Shown here: piece by piece, positions 5,457 to 5,490 of the stretch
Position numbering within the stretch: the first letter of the stretch is position 1
How the letters are laid out: each line of letters opens with the position of its first letter
DNA from: Nitrososphaerota archaeon
GTDB taxonomy: Archaea > Thermoproteota > Nitrososphaeria > Nitrososphaerales > Nitrosopumilaceae
Direction of reading: 5' to 3'
Assembly (NCBI GenBank): GCA_030611185.1
Contig: JAUWQG010000066.1
Span: forward strand, 1 to 5,490
DNA length: 5,490 nucleotides
Made by a program: the position numbers and the translations under genes
Notes under the pieces: model-generated
Database searches by the model: none
Told to the model about the DNA's origin: nothing
Seen by the model: only the letters and a program-made list of their open reading frames with translations

Positions 5457-5490
5457 CTATTTTCTTCTGATTGTCTTTCTCTTAACAACA
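5457..5490 (-). CDS. Basic C-terminal tail of an upstream gene (partial)
   Basis: On the minus strand the last bases read as ten codons, VVKRKTIRRK, then TAG. A strongly basic tail ending 53 nt before the elp3 start looks like the end of a nucleic-acid- or ribosome-binding protein. Ten codons are too few to identify it or to exclude chance. If real, the gene lies upstream of elp3 in the same direction, with the elp3 promoter in the gap. Confidence 0.35.
   Translation of the reverse strand, partial: VVKRKTIRRK

Noticed and set aside
1..5490. Mobile element, CRISPR, tRNA, riboswitch or defence system
   Set aside because: I looked for direct or inverted repeats, transposase or nuclease motifs, spaced repeat arrays and cloverleaf-like G+C-rich stretches on both strands and found none by eye. 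Intergenic gaps are all under 75 nt.

Overview
The window most likely comes from an AT-rich archaeon, probably a Nitrosopumilus-type ammonia-oxidising thaumarchaeote (Nitrososphaerota). The evidence is a class I lysyl-tRNA synthetase, a stand-alone archaeal Elp3, low G+C, several genes that look leaderless with a TATA-like box about 25 nt before the start codon, and very small single-domain proteins. The lineage is inferred from style and gene content, not from a search.

Plus strand, 1-1199: a run of small genes. First comes the 3' end of a small membrane protein (2-169). A 57-residue six-cysteine protein (239-412) follows, then a mini C2H2 zinc-finger protein (459-569, or from 438) and a 34-residue single-pass membrane peptide (611-715). 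The run ends with a 148-residue FMN-binding split-barrel protein of the pyridoxamine-phosphate-oxidase superfamily (753-1199). The first four are too short for ordinary ORF length cut-offs, so 1-743 would otherwise look empty.

Minus strand, 5490-1216: a compact unit read right to left. A ten-codon basic C-terminal tail of an upstream gene (5457-5490) comes before a likely promoter. Then come elp3 (5403-3820), lysS (3810-2224, 9 nt later), a two-TM protein of 66 residues (2216-2016, 7 nt later) and a long coiled-coil protein starting MGLFGKK (1977-1216, 38 nt later, with a Shine-Dalgarno sequence). The last gene converges on the split-barrel gene with only 16 nt between the stop codons.

The clearest functional link is elp3-lysS. 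Elp3 modifies wobble uridine 34 of tRNAs, tRNA-Lys(UUU) being a classic substrate in other organisms, and LysRS charges tRNA-Lys. The two genes downstream of lysS are unrecognised and may form a membrane/coiled-coil pair. I see no mobile element, CRISPR array, tRNA, rRNA or defence system. No clearly novel system stands out; the best leads are the unannotated small zinc and membrane proteins and the elp3-lysS-TM-coiled-coil gene order.
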